64,000 nucleotides of DNA from Tenebrio molitor (lineage: Eukaryota; Arthropoda; Insecta; Coleoptera; Tenebrionidae): NCBI RefSeq assembly GCF_963966145.1, contig NC_091055.1, positions 12,152,001 to 12,216,000 of the forward strand. The letters run 5' to 3'. Position numbers and translations under genes: made by a program. This document shows positions 1 through 11,613 of this stretch, piece after piece. The notes below the pieces were generated by a model. That model did not search any database. It worked only from the letters and a program-made list of their open reading frames with translations, and was not told the origin of the DNA. How positions within the stretch are numbered: the first letter of the stretch is position 1; the number at the start of each line of letters is the position of its first letter.

Positions 1-844
1 AACTTTTTAATATCTTTAGAATGATTATGTTGCAAATCACTACGAGAAATGACACTTTCTACTCCCATTGTAAAAACCTTTGCTTTGCAGGAACGTATGG
101 CACATCTCCAGTAAGTTTCACCACTTTTCAGCACTTTGTCTTTGGTAAATTTTGCAGATTCCACAATTAGCACTTCTTTTCCACGTTCACTACTAATTTT
201 GGAAGTTTCCATAATTATGAACCGAATACAGTAGAACTAACTTCCAACACGTTTAACAAGAAAATAAAACCTGAGGAGTGTAAATACCTTAATTTTAAAT
301 TTTACCCAGCACACTTCCAATTCTAATACGACCCCTCTTCCCAGTTCTAATATGAAATTTTTGGAATATTTATTTATCATTATGGAAGAAAAGAAACAGA
401 TAAAATTATTTTAATCCTCAGTGCAGGGTCCAGTTTAAGGGTAGGATTAAACGGAGTCAGGTAGCTAGCGTCCAATTTATGGCCGCCGGGAATTCCCCAG
501 ACAATGATTAATTTATAAGTAGGAAAATAAAATGTTTCTAATTATAAATTAATTTATTTTCATAATTATATAAATACAGACATATTAATAGGTATACAGG
601 TGGTCTCGATATAACCTGCCAAAAAAAATTTGGGTCATTAGAAGGATCTAACAAGTGCGGAAAACCCCTTTTTATTAGATCTAAATAATGGGGATAAATT
701 AACCCCTATCCACACCCATTCGACGCTGCTGACTGCTGACCACAAAAATACGTACCTAGTTGGGAATTAATTGTTGGTATTTGTAAGAATGACAGTATCT
801 AAGCAACATACTTGAACCTTTTGTGACAAATCTGTCAAATTGAA
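1..844. other. No gene recognised
   Basis: I see only short, mostly AT-rich sequence here and no ORF with recognisable similarity. A slightly GC-richer patch near 420-500 has no feature I can name. Confidence 0.5.
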
Positions 845-2073
845 TTAAATTAATAAGCCTTCTCGGTCACAGATTTTAATGCCTGGTGCTAAATTTTGAA
901 ATTCCTTTATGACTTTTAAATCTGTGTCTCCAGAACAGCAAAAGATCTGGCATTTGTTAAAGTTTAATTCAAAGCCAATTTCCTGAGATAAATTGATAAC
1001 TTTCTTAAAGTCGGATAAAACTACTTCTGGGTAATCAGCTAAGGTTCCATCATCTAAATACCATATATTCAGTTGAGAATCCAAATATGATCAATTGTGT
1101 GAATGGCAAGACTAAAAATCTTGGGACCGCAGGGATCTCCTTGCTGGGCTCCAACAGAAGAAGAAATTAAAGGATTACCGAAAAATAAAGTTGAAGGATT
1201 TCTATAGCATTGATAAAGATAAGGGTACAGAAGTGGGGTATGACATTGAACTTCTTTTAGAATACAATCCCGTTCGACTGAGTTAAAGGCGTTTTTGAAA
1301 TCTAATTTAAGAAAAACTTTTCCACGGTTTTGGTTGTTATTCACAAAGGTCCGTGTGGTATGAATTGCTGCTTCGCATTCTAGTTTAGTTGCCACTCCAA
1401 GTTGGTGTGGAGTTAAATACGAATTTACAATATTACGACTTTGAAAACAGGCTAGCTTTGAGGTCAATCTTCGTAAACAGTTTCCGATAGCGATCGGTCT
1501 AATTCCCCCATATTTCTTGTGAAGGGCACATAAAGACGCACCATACAATAAATGGCAGATTTCTGAAGGAAGTTGCCCAGATAATGAAAAATTGCACAGT
1601 TTGGTTAAAGCTCTTAGTGCCTTCTGACCTGCTTCACCCGCTGACAAAAATATAATATCTTTCAAGTATATTGTGGTCTCATGCCATCTAAACCTGGTGA
1701 AGAACCGGTAGGAAACGAATTGATAGCTTCTCGAACGTTTTGCTCATTGACTATTAAACTGATGTCTCCTGGTTTGGAAGGGTCTGGGAAAAAAAGTTGG
1801 CGAGATGGTGAAGGATATTTTTTTAAGTTCTTCAACAACATCTTCGTTGAATGAAGCTAATGAGTCATCCGAGGACAATAATTTAACAGCTCCTCTGATA
1901 TCAAAATCGGCTACTTTTGCTTCTACTTTCTTAGCTAATGATAAATTTGTATGTTTCTTAGAACCAGTTCGTATTTGAGGTACTTCAAAATTAGAAAGAT
2001 TTTCTTTTATATGCTTATTCAACGACTTATCAGATTTCTCCGCTACACTGAAAGCTCTATAGGAAAAAAGCAA
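845..2073 (-). pseudogene. LINE-like reverse transcriptase relic
   Basis: This is a broken reverse transcriptase, which would copy element RNA into DNA. Three minus-strand pieces follow one another: 1744-2073 (N-terminal, with 'DIRGAVKLLSSDDSLA'), 1069-1665 (fingers/palm, with 'LKLDFKNAFNSV' and 'GAQQGDPCGP') and 845-1084 (the catalytic 'YLDDG' box). The two RT pieces overlap in different frames, so at least one frameshift lies near 1075. Stops separate the N-terminal piece. The set (pre-RT domain, LDFKNAFNSV, QQGDP, YLDDG) matches a family common in marine invertebrates and insects whose clade I cannot fix from memory. No endonuclease, 5' end or target site duplication is visible. RT identity is sure; clade is not. 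Confidence 0.75.
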
Positions 2074-2207
2074 AAGATTATCAAAGGAAGATAATAATTA
2101 AGATGTATAATTAATTATTTAATTCTGTTGTTAAAATTACGTTGAAATATGAAACCTCTTTAATCTATCTGTACTTATTCTAGTATTTTCTCTTCTCAGA
2201 AGACAAC

Positions 2208-2395
2208 ATAATAATAATAATAATAGGTTTATTAACGGCAAACAATACCATGTAACAGTGGAGAACAAATAAAGAAAAAAAAAACAAATACAATAACATA
2301 ACAAAAACAATAGGTACTCGTGACAACTCCCTAAACAGCGTTTCTTAAACTAATTTTAAAACTATTATATTTAATATTATAAAATTCAACATCAG
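2208..2395 (-). repeat. LINE 3' end with (TTA)n tail
   Basis: On the minus strand an AATAAA-like signal is followed by five or so TTA units at 2208-2225, the usual 3' end of many insect LINEs. The minus-strand peptide just upstream ends 'YNSFKISLRNAV', which looks like the tail of a CR1/Jockey-type protein and not like R2. I infer a junction near 2395 between this tail and the R2-like element beside it. Confidence 0.4.
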
Positions 2396-5072
2396 GTTTG
2401 AGAGGGGCTCTTCTGACATTCTCCAGCCAAGCAGTGAGGTTAAACAGACTAGGTTTCCCCACATCGTCGTAGCCATAGCTGTGGCTCAGGTATCTAAAAG
2501 TATCCATGTGACCAACAGCTGGAATCGGCAAGTTGTTGATTCAGTAGGTACTAACTGTCCTACCCATTGCCCGACCCGCGACAACCCCCGTGCACAACGC
2601 ACGACACTTGGAGGGATTGACACCCACCCCTCTCTCCCTTAAGAACGTCTCTACCTCCTTGAGCATGAGTGGTGCTTTGACATCACTGTCGGAAAGCATG
2701 ACGAGGTCATCCGCAAATGCCATGGCGGCACAGTGGGAGCCGTGCGGGAGACTGCCACCTCTATAGTTCGAATTAAACTTTTCAAGAAGCTCGCCCACTA
2801 CCACGTTGAATAGCAGTGGGTTGAAACTATCGCCCTGCCTCACTCCACGCAAAATCCGCAGGGGTCTTGTCTGCTCGTTTCCTACTTTGATGGTTGTCGT
2901 GGAGGAAAAACTCGACATGATATACGATGCCATAATAGGATGAAGACGAAAGCGCTCCATCGCCCTGCGTATGGAGTTGTGCGAAACTGTGTCGAACGCC
3001 TTACGAACGTCGAGAGAGATTACTGAGTACGCCTTGCCCTTTAGGGTGCGTTCCATTATATACTGGTCCAAGATCAGTATATTCGCCAGGGTTCCGTCAG
3101 TATTCACGAAGCCCCTCTGGTGCATTGAGAGGCCTATTTGTGATTTCAGGCGTTTGATCAGAACCCGATGGAAAAGGCGCTGGATTGCAGAGCCGATGGT
3201 AATTGGGCGCCAGTTCTCCGCATTGGTTGGGTCGCCCCCTTTAGGAATGAGAATAGTTCTTGTGTCTCTCCATACAGTGGGCTGCACACCTCTTAACAAC
3301 AAAACGTTGAAGAAGATGGCTAGCGTCGAATCATCCGAGGCTTTGACGGCGGCAACCGAGACCCTATCAGGGCTGGTAGCCGAATGGCTCCAGCCGGTCT
3401 TGGCGTCGCACACCTTGTCCTCGGTGATGGGTTGGAGACTCTCACTCCGTTCGACGAACTTGGCTTCGAAAGGAGCGTCATTGGCGGGTGACGGCGATTC
3501 TAAAATGCCGCCATAGAGATCCTCCACGTTCCTCAAGGAGGGCATCCTCGCTTTAGCTGTCTCCGCGACGGGCTTGCCCCCTAAGATGACCTCAGCTAGG
3601 CCCGCTCTGTTCTTTCTGTACAAGCCCTGAGCCTTTTTGTAAAGGTAGGCCCTCTCGGAGCCCCCGGTATATGCTTGCCCATAGTTGCGGAAGTCCTTCG
3701 TGCGAGGCTCAGGAGCGTTCGAACTATTGTTACTCTTGCGGCGCTTGGTGCGTCGCCTCGGCTCTTCTCCGTTCCCAGGCTTCCGCTGCGTAAAGCGCGA
3801 CAACCAGCTGTCGATTTCTCGTACGAGCTGGGTGCCTTGCCCCCGCAGAGCAGCCAGGACCACCCCGGACAGGCCAGTCTCCACTTCGTGTAGGGTAGCG
3901 AGGCACCGTTCTAGATGACGGCATATTTCCTTGCCCCCCGTGGCGTCCATAGAGCCTTGCTCCGCAGCTGCGCCACTGTTGCAGGAAGACTGTGACTGCG
4001 TCGGTCGCCGGTGGCGATGGCTCCTGGACCGATGTCGAACTCCTGTCCTAAAATGATCTGGGCGGGGCGCTCAGTAACTGGGCCTTGTACAGATGGCCGA
4101 ATCGGATTACGTAGCGGGGAGGCAGCCCCTTCCCTGTCGGAACGATGGTACATCTCTGTCTCAGCTTTTAACGAAGACTGATCATTGGCGGGGGGGATCT
4201 CAATTGCGGGTCCTCCCAGCGGCATACTGTTCAGCTCTCTTTGGTTCTCCGGTGATAGACGTGGACTGGGCACACGGGCCCTGGTGGTCGGACCCGTCTG
4301 CTGGCCGCTCTCTTTTTCAAGCCTGACAGCTCGCGCCGCCGCGGCTCTAGTCCTCATACCTCGAGAGACAGCACCCGTACACTTACTTTGCTCACTGTTG
4401 TCCTCGCGGGAAACTATCCGCTCGCTTTTGGGTGGTGTTGCGGCGGTTTTGCGGGTCAATGATTTTGGAACGTCGGCCATAGTGGAAGAGCTCGCGGCCA
4501 ACTCCTTCCTCGCGTTTTCCAAATACATCTTGTATTGGGGTGTCTCCCGACGGTGACGGATCTGGTGCTTAGTAAGCCCCGTAGCCGCCACCATGTCATC
4601 ATAAAATATGCCAGACGTATTGCTGGCCTCGCCTTGGGGCGCTTTTCGCCAACACTGAACTTTCAGCTTCGGGGAGTCGGGCCTCCAGATCCTGCTTGTA
4701 CAGGTCCGGGTGGGCCCTCCTCTCATGCTGCCTCACGCCGATGAAGGACGGAAAGCTGGCCTCGCAGAACTGACATTTGGAAATGTCTCGACTGCCACAG
4801 TCCTTCTGATGCCTAGCCAGCCCAGGCTTGGCAACAAAACTCCTGCCACAGGGGCAGGTAAAGCCTCGACCTCCCACGGGAGCCGAGGTGGACGGCTGGT
4901 TGGAACCAGAATATGTCATCTTGGTCCCAAGACTATTAGTGTTTATATCCTTAGCCGTCGTTACTGCCGCCGGCGTATTAGGCTTCGACGGAGGGCCGGC
5001 TTCTGCACTAGGTGCGATGTTATGCCTGGCCGTATTCTGAGCTCTAAGCCCAGCATTTCGCCGAAGAGACAT
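2331..5072 (-). pseudogene. R2-like LINE polyprotein, 3'-truncated
   Basis: R2-clade LINEs encode one protein with N-terminal zinc fingers and a Myb-like domain, a central RT and a C-terminal restriction-like endonuclease. Here 4599-5072 carries two C2H2-type fingers ('CPCGRSF' and 'CQFCEASF..HERRAHP'), 3911-4726 carries the Myb-like 'GLTKHQIRHRRETPQYK', and 2541-3950 carries the RT ('SLDVRKAFDTVSH', 'GVRQGDSFNP', 'AFADDL' near 2700). A TGA near 2538 separates the thumb piece ('PIPAVGHMDTFRYL'), which then ends at 'RRAPLKPD' near 2395. The endonuclease is missing. The three large ORFs overlap in different frames, so at least two frameshifts exist. Loss of the 3' end is unusual, since target-primed copies normally lose the 5' end. 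R2 clade is a family-level call; host rDNA specificity is not shown. Confidence 0.8.
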
Positions 5073-5261
5073 GATTCGCTAGATAAATCTCTCAAAAAAT
5101 ATCCTACGGAAAACACTGAACTGCCTGTATTAGCTGACCGAAACAAGTTCGATCACCCAGCGGGAACCACGAGAAGGTTCAGGCCCTATAACTCTTTCTC
5201 AGAAACAGCGAGAGTCATAGTTACTCTCGCCGTTTACCCGCGCTGGCTTGAATTTCTTCAA

Positions 5262-5296
<35 letters not shown>

Positions 5297-5460
5297 CGCA
5301 ACACCCGCTGGGGCCATCGCAATGCTTTGTTCTAATTAGACAGCCGGATTCCCCTGGTTCGTGTCAGTTCTGACACCCTCGCGGGCGCAACCGGAGCCTC
5401 GCAACAAGACGGTTCCGCGGGAGGCCAAGGCACGGGAGCCAGCTCGGATCGTACGCAGGA
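5073..5460. other. Probable R2-like leader and GC-rich junction
   Basis: This lies directly upstream of the R2-like N-terminus and is likely its 5' untranslated region. From about 5340 the sequence turns GC-rich and joins a mariner fragment on the other strand. No ORF in it looks real. Confidence 0.3.
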
Positions 5461-5690
5461 CGCCGAAACGCCGATTTAGCCCCCTGCGACTTCTTCCTGT
5501 TTCCAAACATGAAAAAATGGCTCGGTGAAAAAAGATCCGCATCGAACGAGGAGGTCATTACCGAATCTGAAGCCTATTTAGCAGAGTTTAACTAATCCTA
5601 TTTTTTTGGAGGGCTTGAAAAAGTTAGGAAGACGTTGGGCCAAGTGTATCAAGTTAAAAGGAAAATATGTACATCGATTTTTTTTTAACT
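5461..5690 (+). pseudogene. Mariner transposase C-terminal scrap
   Basis: From 5473 the plus strand reads 'DLAPCDFFLFPNMKKWLG', the signature around the third catalytic Asp of mariner (DD34D) transposases. The reading then runs 'NEEVITESEAYLAEFN', a stop, and the usual C-terminal 'FFGGLEKVRKTLGQVYQ'. Everything before the third catalytic residue is missing. No terminal repeat is visible. It is a dead fragment. Confidence 0.75.
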
Positions 5691-5694
5691 TTTT

Positions 5695-5860
5695 GCTTCT
5701 TGGCTAACACGGGTACTTGTCATACTGCCCTCGTAGCTGTTGCATCCATACTCTTGTTTATTTTTAACGGATTTAATAACTCTGGTCATATCTTCTGAAA
5801 TCCATTTGAAATATATTCCTTGCGCTTTTCTTTCATTCCTTGTAGTCATTCTACAGAAAA
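5695..5860 (-). pseudogene. Psq-type HTH fragment, pogo-like transposase N-terminus
   Basis: The minus-strand peptide 'YFKWISEDMTRVIKSVKNKQ' resembles the start of the Psq/CENP-B helix-turn-helix that opens pogo-like transposases and binds the terminal repeats. The reading degrades after about 30 residues, probably by frameshift. It abuts the mariner scrap. No catalytic domain follows. A host psq-domain gene would also fit so short a fragment. Confidence 0.45.
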
Positions 5861-6599
5861 AACCAAAATGCATCATCAGCGTCGTCCCAATAAAATTCAT
5901 GTAATATGGATCAGGTCCAAGTTACACGGACCGGATTGGTCCAAATTACACAAATGTGACATAACAATCTTTTTTTCTTCTAAATTTTATAAACAAATAC
6001 GTCTTGTGGTTAATGATAGATGTTCCCAAGTTCATAATATCAAGCATGGCATACAGTTTAAAAAAATTATGTACTCACTTGAACAAAACACTTCGATTTC
6101 ACTTCCGACACAACTTTTAATATACACGCTGTCTTAAAAAAATGGCCCACGCTATAACTTTGCAATTGATGACCCAAATGAAAAAAAAAAATTACAGGAA
6201 ACGAAATGGCTCCAAAAACACTACAAACCTGAGTGAGCATATAATTTTTATACCATCTACCTATTTATGGGCAATGGGTAATGTTACGTTATAAATTACT
6301 CTCCCGAACTGGGCAACCCTCTTGCCGGTAACAAATCCGGAATGATCGGAGGTATAACGAACAGGTCGTGGGCTTCAAGTCGGTTAACAATACGAACGAC
6401 GAGTATCATCGACTGAGGCTGAAAAAAATGGTGAGAACTGCCCGGAGTACGGGAAATGATACACAATAAATTCGTGGAGAATGTTTTTTTTTTCACAGAC
6501 TGTCGCGTGAAATGATACACCTAAACAATTCAGTAAAATTTCTCCTATTTTGACCCAGACAAGACGCAACTAAATAACCCACGACCTTCCCTGTATTGA
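5861..6599. other. No gene recognised
   Basis: AT-rich DNA with small ORFs that I read as chance. No terminal repeats seen. Confidence 0.4.
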
Positions 6600-7180
6600 C
6601 GCGAACCCAACGAGCAAATCTTTTGACACCGGTTGGTAGCAAGTCGCGAAAATATAAGGGGGTGGAAGGCCGACCCCTTTTCGGAAGCTAAACGATTACA
6701 CCGCCCTCCGGTGAGAGTTAGGACGTCGAGCTCTTCCTCCCTTCCTTCAGCGAGTTCCGGATTTACTGCTGGAGTCGTTGATCCTTATCACCGCGGAATT
6801 ATTTACCCGGTAAAGAACCGTCGCAAGAAACTGCGGTGCTCGCCGATAACTGAATGCTGACGAGGGCACTCTCAGCTGATACGGTGAAGCCGTGAATAAA
6901 AAGTTTTGTCCAACGGCCCCTCGTGAACTTCACTAGGTCGTCCCGTCAGCCCTGCAAATTCACTGGATCACTGACCCCTTAACTCTCCCCAGGCACTAAC
7001 TACACTGCGAACAGCCGTGAACTTCCCCTTTTTGTCCCTGGTTCCCACGATTTATAGCTTTCGCCACCTCTGCGCCGATTTTTCGACGGAAGTCCGTGTA
7101 CGTTTTTGTCGCGATGGGTTTCTAGAACGTTCTAGAGAAATCGCAAAGATTTACAAGCGCGCGGCGATTTAAATCCTAAC
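6600..7180. repeat. GC-rich LTR-like module, copy A
   Basis: This block is much richer in G+C than its surroundings. It holds a TATA-like 'AAATATAAGG' near 6650 and an AATAAA at about 6895, and it ends 'GCGGCGATTTAAATCCTAA' near 7170. The last 150 bp resemble the end of a second block at 26880-27270, including a TTCTAGAACG box. I infer a solo LTR or LTR remnant of a diverged family. No TSD was found. Confidence 0.3.
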
Positions 7181-9079
7181 AGTAACTTTTATTTTTCAAA
7201 TGGTTACCTATAATTGTTTCTATTGATTTTCTTAGAGTTTTTTTCTGATTTTAAAGGCATTAAAAAACTATATCCTTTGATAACAAAATTTCCGAGAAAA
7301 AAAGGAAAATATGTTGCATGAAAATTGGATTTATCGTTATTTCATAAACAAAAATTTGTTGGAAGTGTGCTGGATGGACTTCACTTAAATGTCAATTTTA
7401 CGCACGTTTCATGTTGCACATTTTATTTATTTAATTATTATTCATAAATAATGGAGATCGGTTAACTTGATTTTTTCATTAAAATAACAATAAAAATTAT
7501 TTTCATTTCGTTTCTTGTCTAACTTTTTTCATTTGGGGCATCAACAGCAGAATTATAGCGTGAGCCGTTCATGGTGAAAATGTTTAGTCAGTCCTTGTGT
7601 TTTTGTATACACATTTATAGCTCTATCTTTGTTTGTGCTTATGGTAGTGCATAAAGCTTTCTGCTTCTACACACTAGATGGCACTATATGCCTTATTTTC
7701 GGTAATATTTAACCGGTCCTATTTACGCAATGGTCCAAATTACACGCACTTCCCCTATTCGCTTTCTTTTAACGGGAGGTGTATTAGTGGTATTTTCATC
7801 ATCTGTTCATTCATCATCGCTAGCACTATAATCGTAATTGTTATTGTCATGATATGCATTTCTGCTTGAATTAGTCATAGGCACGGGTTCCCATTTTGAA
7901 TTCTAAAGTAACTTACATTAAACGAGCTCTAAATTAACAAAACAAAATATTCACTTCCCAGAACTACTTACATACACTAACCAACACTACAAATGAAGTT
8001 GAAATAAAAATATAATGCCTAGTTCTCATTCCGACTCGCATGTGTGTGGTGTTTTTGTGTTTTTCGCTTTTTGGTGAGTTTTTCACTTCAAAATTTCTCC
8101 AAGGAATACAAATTACTGCAGTATATCCTCAGATGAGGAAGATGTAAATATTTTAGCATCTTTTATATTTGCAGCAATAAATGTATAGATACATTTTCCT
8201 CTGTATCCCTTTACAAGACGAAACTTATTTTTTTTTTATAAGTTTATGGAAGTGACAGGTTTATTGCTAAAAAGATACATAACAAAACTAACATATTTTT
8301 TTATAAAAACTATTGTCTATTTTTCGCGGCTACTGTTCTTCTTTACGTGGGTTGCCCATCTTGTTTGTAATAGATATGCTGTTTTCTGCACAGACAAATG
8401 TTTTACACACACTGCTGTTTAAATTGTTTATAACTGGTACCTGGTATTCTGTTTGTATTTTAGGAAATTATATTTTATAATAATAAAAAATAAAAAAAAT
8501 TCACAAAATAAACAATTCCGGCAAACAAAATTTTAAGTACCTACTTACACCTAGAATCAAATCGGTGTCACCGAATTGGACCACCATTCCTAAGTTGCTG
8601 TCGATGGTCGAGTTTTCCACCACCGCCACCGGTCGCCACCAAGAAGATTAAGATTTTCCAGGTAGTGACCGAGGGCCAAAGAAATTAAAACTTCCTATTT
8701 TGAAAAAAGAACAAAAACAGGTCGATTTTTAATTATAATTTCACGTTTATTGACGTAACATTTTTTTATACAGGGTGTTCCTTGTCAAAGTAATGACGTC
8801 ATCATCTACTTTTTTAAATAGCAACCCATATTTATTCGTCATAATTTTGATAGGTGTTTTAACTGTCAATATTACAGTATACATTTTTTAACCCCTTACA
8901 TTTAAAAAGCTTGAGAAAAAAATTGTTGAAAATCAAAAAAATATTTTTATTATTTTCTTTGTTAATGATTAATTTATTAACTAATTTATTACCGAAAGGC
9001 ATTGCTATTAGGTCAGTATCATTTGGACTTGAACCTGCGTCAGTCGTTGTCTAGAGATGGGTCCGATCTGGACAGAATG
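7181..9079. other. No gene recognised
   Basis: AT-rich sequence. 'TATACAGGGTGTTCC' near 8770 has the look of an insect DNA-transposon end, but I found no partner. The 7678-7869 ORF is hydrophobic and has no support as a gene. Confidence 0.4.
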
Positions 9080-9453
9080 TTAAAAATTATTGCGTTTTCG
9101 AGGTGGGTGGGGGATATCTGTGAGTGTTGGGGGCCAGGACCGGAGTTCTTCGTTGATGAGCTCCTGGGCCCCCACGTATCTGGGGCAGTCCAGGATGCGG
9201 TGTCGAGGATCATCACGTACTCCCTCGCATGTCTCGCATGCGTCATCTTCTTTCTTCCCAATTCTTCAGAGATGACACCCGAATTCACCTGAGTCCTTGC
9301 GAAAGTCAGGTCCGGTAGTTGGTCCTGCTCAGTGGTCACATTTGGGAAGGAGGCGTGTGTTTCTCTGCCTTTGTCGGAGCAAGTCCATCTTTCCTGCCAG
9401 ATCTCCTCAGCCCTGAGTTGCATGTATAGGGCAGCGTGTCTCATAGAATCAAT
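9080..9453 (-). pseudogene. R1/LOA-like LINE C-terminal fragment
   Basis: The minus-strand reading 'EEIWQERWTCSDKGRETHASFP' matches the region after the RT in R1/LOA/Jockey-group LINEs ('W..W..S.KGR.TH..P'). After a frame change, the strand reads 'CETCEGVRDDPRHRILDCPRY', a C-x2-C-x8-H-x4-C zinc knuckle typical of the C-terminus of those proteins. A stop follows at 9080. The fragment starts abruptly at the edge of the tandem array at 9454. RT and endonuclease are absent. Confidence 0.65.
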
Positions 9454-10264
9454 CGCCCTAAAAAAACAATTATTATTTTTACCAAAAATTAACACGTATC
9501 ACAATATTCACTGTTGTATTCTTCATCACTGTCACTCTCTTCATTATTGACTTCAATTATTATAATAACAATTTAAACATTATTTTGTATGTACGTATTT
9601 AAACTGTTAACCCCAGCAAAAACCACGTGAAGGAATGAGCATATCTTGCCAAAAATTAAAATATATATTGTTAAAAATCGTAAAACAATAAATATCCATA
9701 TCATGCAAAAAATCCAAAGCAAGACTACTAAGAGAAAAACATGCATAACTAAAACTCAACTTAAAAAAAAATAAATTAAAAAAAAACAAAGTTAAAATTA
9801 TTTCATCATCGCCCTAAAAAAACAATTATTATTTTTACGAAAAATTAACACGTATCACAATATTCACTGTTGTATTCTTCATCACTGTCACTCTCTTCAT
9901 TATTGACTTCAATTATTATAATAACAATTTAAACATTATTTTGTATGTACGTATTTAAACTGTTAACCCCAGCAAAAACCACGTGAAGGAATGAGCATAT
10001 CTTGCCAAAAATTAAAATATATATTGTTAAAAATCGTAAAACAATAAATATCCATATCATGCAAAAAATCCAAAGCAAGACTACTAAGAGAAAAACATGC
10101 ATAACTAAAACTCAACTTAAAAAAAAATAAATTAAAAAAAAACAAAGTTAAAATTATTTCATCATCGCCCTAAAAAAACAATTATTATTTTTACGAAAAA
10201 TTAACACGTATCACTATATTCATTGTTGTATTCTTCATCACTGTCACTCTCTTCATTATTGACT
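9454..10264 (-). repeat. 356-bp tandem array from a transposase 3' end
   Basis: The block starting 'CGCCCTAAAAAAACAATT' begins at 9454, again at 9810 and again at 10166, so the period is exactly 356 bp. The first two units are almost identical; the third is partial and ends near 10264, where it continues into the IS630-type transposase gene. Each unit carries the acidic C-terminal tail of that gene plus about 250 bp of downstream DNA. The near identity of units 1 and 2 points to a recent duplication. Confidence 0.9.
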
Positions 10265-10775
10265 GCAATAATAAATTGCTCACTTCCATTTCGAGTCACA
10301 GCTACATGAAGGCCGTTATAATAATTTTCGTATTCCATGACCTTTTCAATTTTCTTTTTCCAATCATCTGCTGTAATTTTGGACATATCACTTCTTATCA
10401 GTTCTACAAACTTTTTATCAAACTTTGGGAAAACGTTGTTTCTTCTAATTCTCTTTTTTAGTTGACCTCATATCAGTTCTATAGGAGTAAATATGCAAAA
10501 ATATGGAGGTAATCTTAGCACCGTATGTCCATATTGTTTAGCTATTTCGTCTACCACATATTTTTTTTCAAATGTCCTAATCCTTAAAACTTCTAATGCG
10601 TTAGGAGTCTTTCTCAACTGTCTTCAGTGATAGGGAGCATTGTTGAGAACGATGACGCTAGTAGGTTTTAGGTTTGGGATTAAAGAGTTTTCAAACCATT
10701 CTTCAAAGATTTCAGATTGCATATTTTGATGATAGTCAACGTTGCAATCTTCAATTTTCTCTCCATACAACGGGT
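10201..10775 (-). pseudogene. IS630-type DDE transposase, C-terminal half
   Basis: The minus strand reads 'DYHQNMQSEIFEEWFENSL', 'SVIVLNNAPYH', 'HTVLRLPPYFC' and 'FTPIELI', then a C-terminal tail ending in the acidic 'NNEESDSDEEYNNEYSDTC'. This is the order found in an arthropod IS630/Tc1-like DDE family. The second catalytic Asp of 'V(M/L)DNA.YH' is Asn here, and stops interrupt after NNAPYH and after PIELI, so it cannot be active. The reading stops at a Harbinger-like insertion at 10772; only a few dozen doubtful bases on the far side (about 11614-11650) could continue it. Confidence 0.75.
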
Positions 10776-11613
10776 GATATTAATAAAAATAAGCAAATGC
10801 TTCCAAGCATTTGCTACTTAACATTAGCATTTGCTTTAAAGTAAAAGCTTTTGCTTCTAGCAATTGCTTGTTTTGGTATTAATAAAGAAATCCTCTTGAC
10901 AAAAGCATATGCTAGTGGCTTGACAAGTAATTGCTTGCCGTTCAACGCAAGGCGCCAGGAAAATGTATCCAAAGTGGTGCCTTGTCTATAATTTTTCCCG
11001 TGACAAATTTTACAACATTCGACACAATTGGTTGACTTACTTCTATGAGTTCAGCTACCCCAGTTTGAAATCCTATAAATAGTTTAACACTATTTATTAC
11101 TCTATGAATAATTTTATTTTTTATACCTGGATAATATCGCAACAATATTTTTATTTTCATCACCGAAGATAAAGCACCACCACGCGTTTCTTCATCGTCA
11201 TTCCCAAGAAAATCAGCAATCCACTGAACACTTTTATTTCGGAAATGAAACAATTTTACATCATCTTCTCTTGTAATGGTATTGTCTTTCCTTTCTTTGT
11301 AAAATTTACGGTTTCTTGGCACTTAAAACATACTTTTATGGTGCTTTAACAGCCGATTTATAACTACTAGTACGACACGAAGGAGAATGTCATTTATGCT
11401 AGAAATTGCTTACTATTTCAAGTAAATGCTAAACTTTATTAATATTAAAAGAAGCAAGTCCTTATATCGTCAAGCAAATGCTTTCTAAAACGAGCAAAAG
11501 CATTTGCTAGTCAGGTTTCCCTAGCATTTACTACACTTTTATTAATATCACTTAAAGCAATTGCTTATAAAATAGCTAGCAAAAGCATTTGCTACCTTTT
11601 ATTAATACTGCCC
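10772..11613 (-). mobile_element. Deleted PIF/Harbinger element with AGCAAATGCT array
   Basis: The ends form an imperfect inverted repeat: 'GATATTAATAAAA' at the left and the complement of 'CAGTATTAATAAAA' at the right. Inside both ends the decamer AGCAAATGCT and its variants recur about ten times in both orientations, and a second internal TATTAATA copy lies near each end. These look like clustered transposase-binding sites. The only coding part is the N-terminal third of a Harbinger transposase. 'CAA' flanks both sides closely enough to be a 3-bp TSD, though the exact edge is blurred by one or two bases. Confidence 0.7.
10942..11322 (-). pseudogene. Harbinger transposase N-terminal part (HARBI1-like)
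   Basis: The 126-codon ORF holds 'DDVKLFHFRNKSVQWIADFL', 'ETRGGALSSVMKIKILLRYY' and 'FQTGVAELIEVSQPIVSNVV', the helix-turn-helix region of PIF/Harbinger transposases (compare 'ETRGGALSP..K....LRY....FQ.GVAE..G.SQPTVS'). About 25 extra residues sit between LRYY and FQTGVAE. The catalytic DDE region is absent, so the protein cannot cut DNA, though it could still bind. The ORF itself is open. Confidence 0.75.

Noticed and set aside
2971..4744. Several plus-strand ORFs opposite the R2-like element
   Set aside because: They run antisense to clear RT and zinc-finger coding and have no similarity of their own.
9607..10145. Two identical 60-residue ORFs
   Set aside because: They are the same chance ORF repeated by the 356-bp array.
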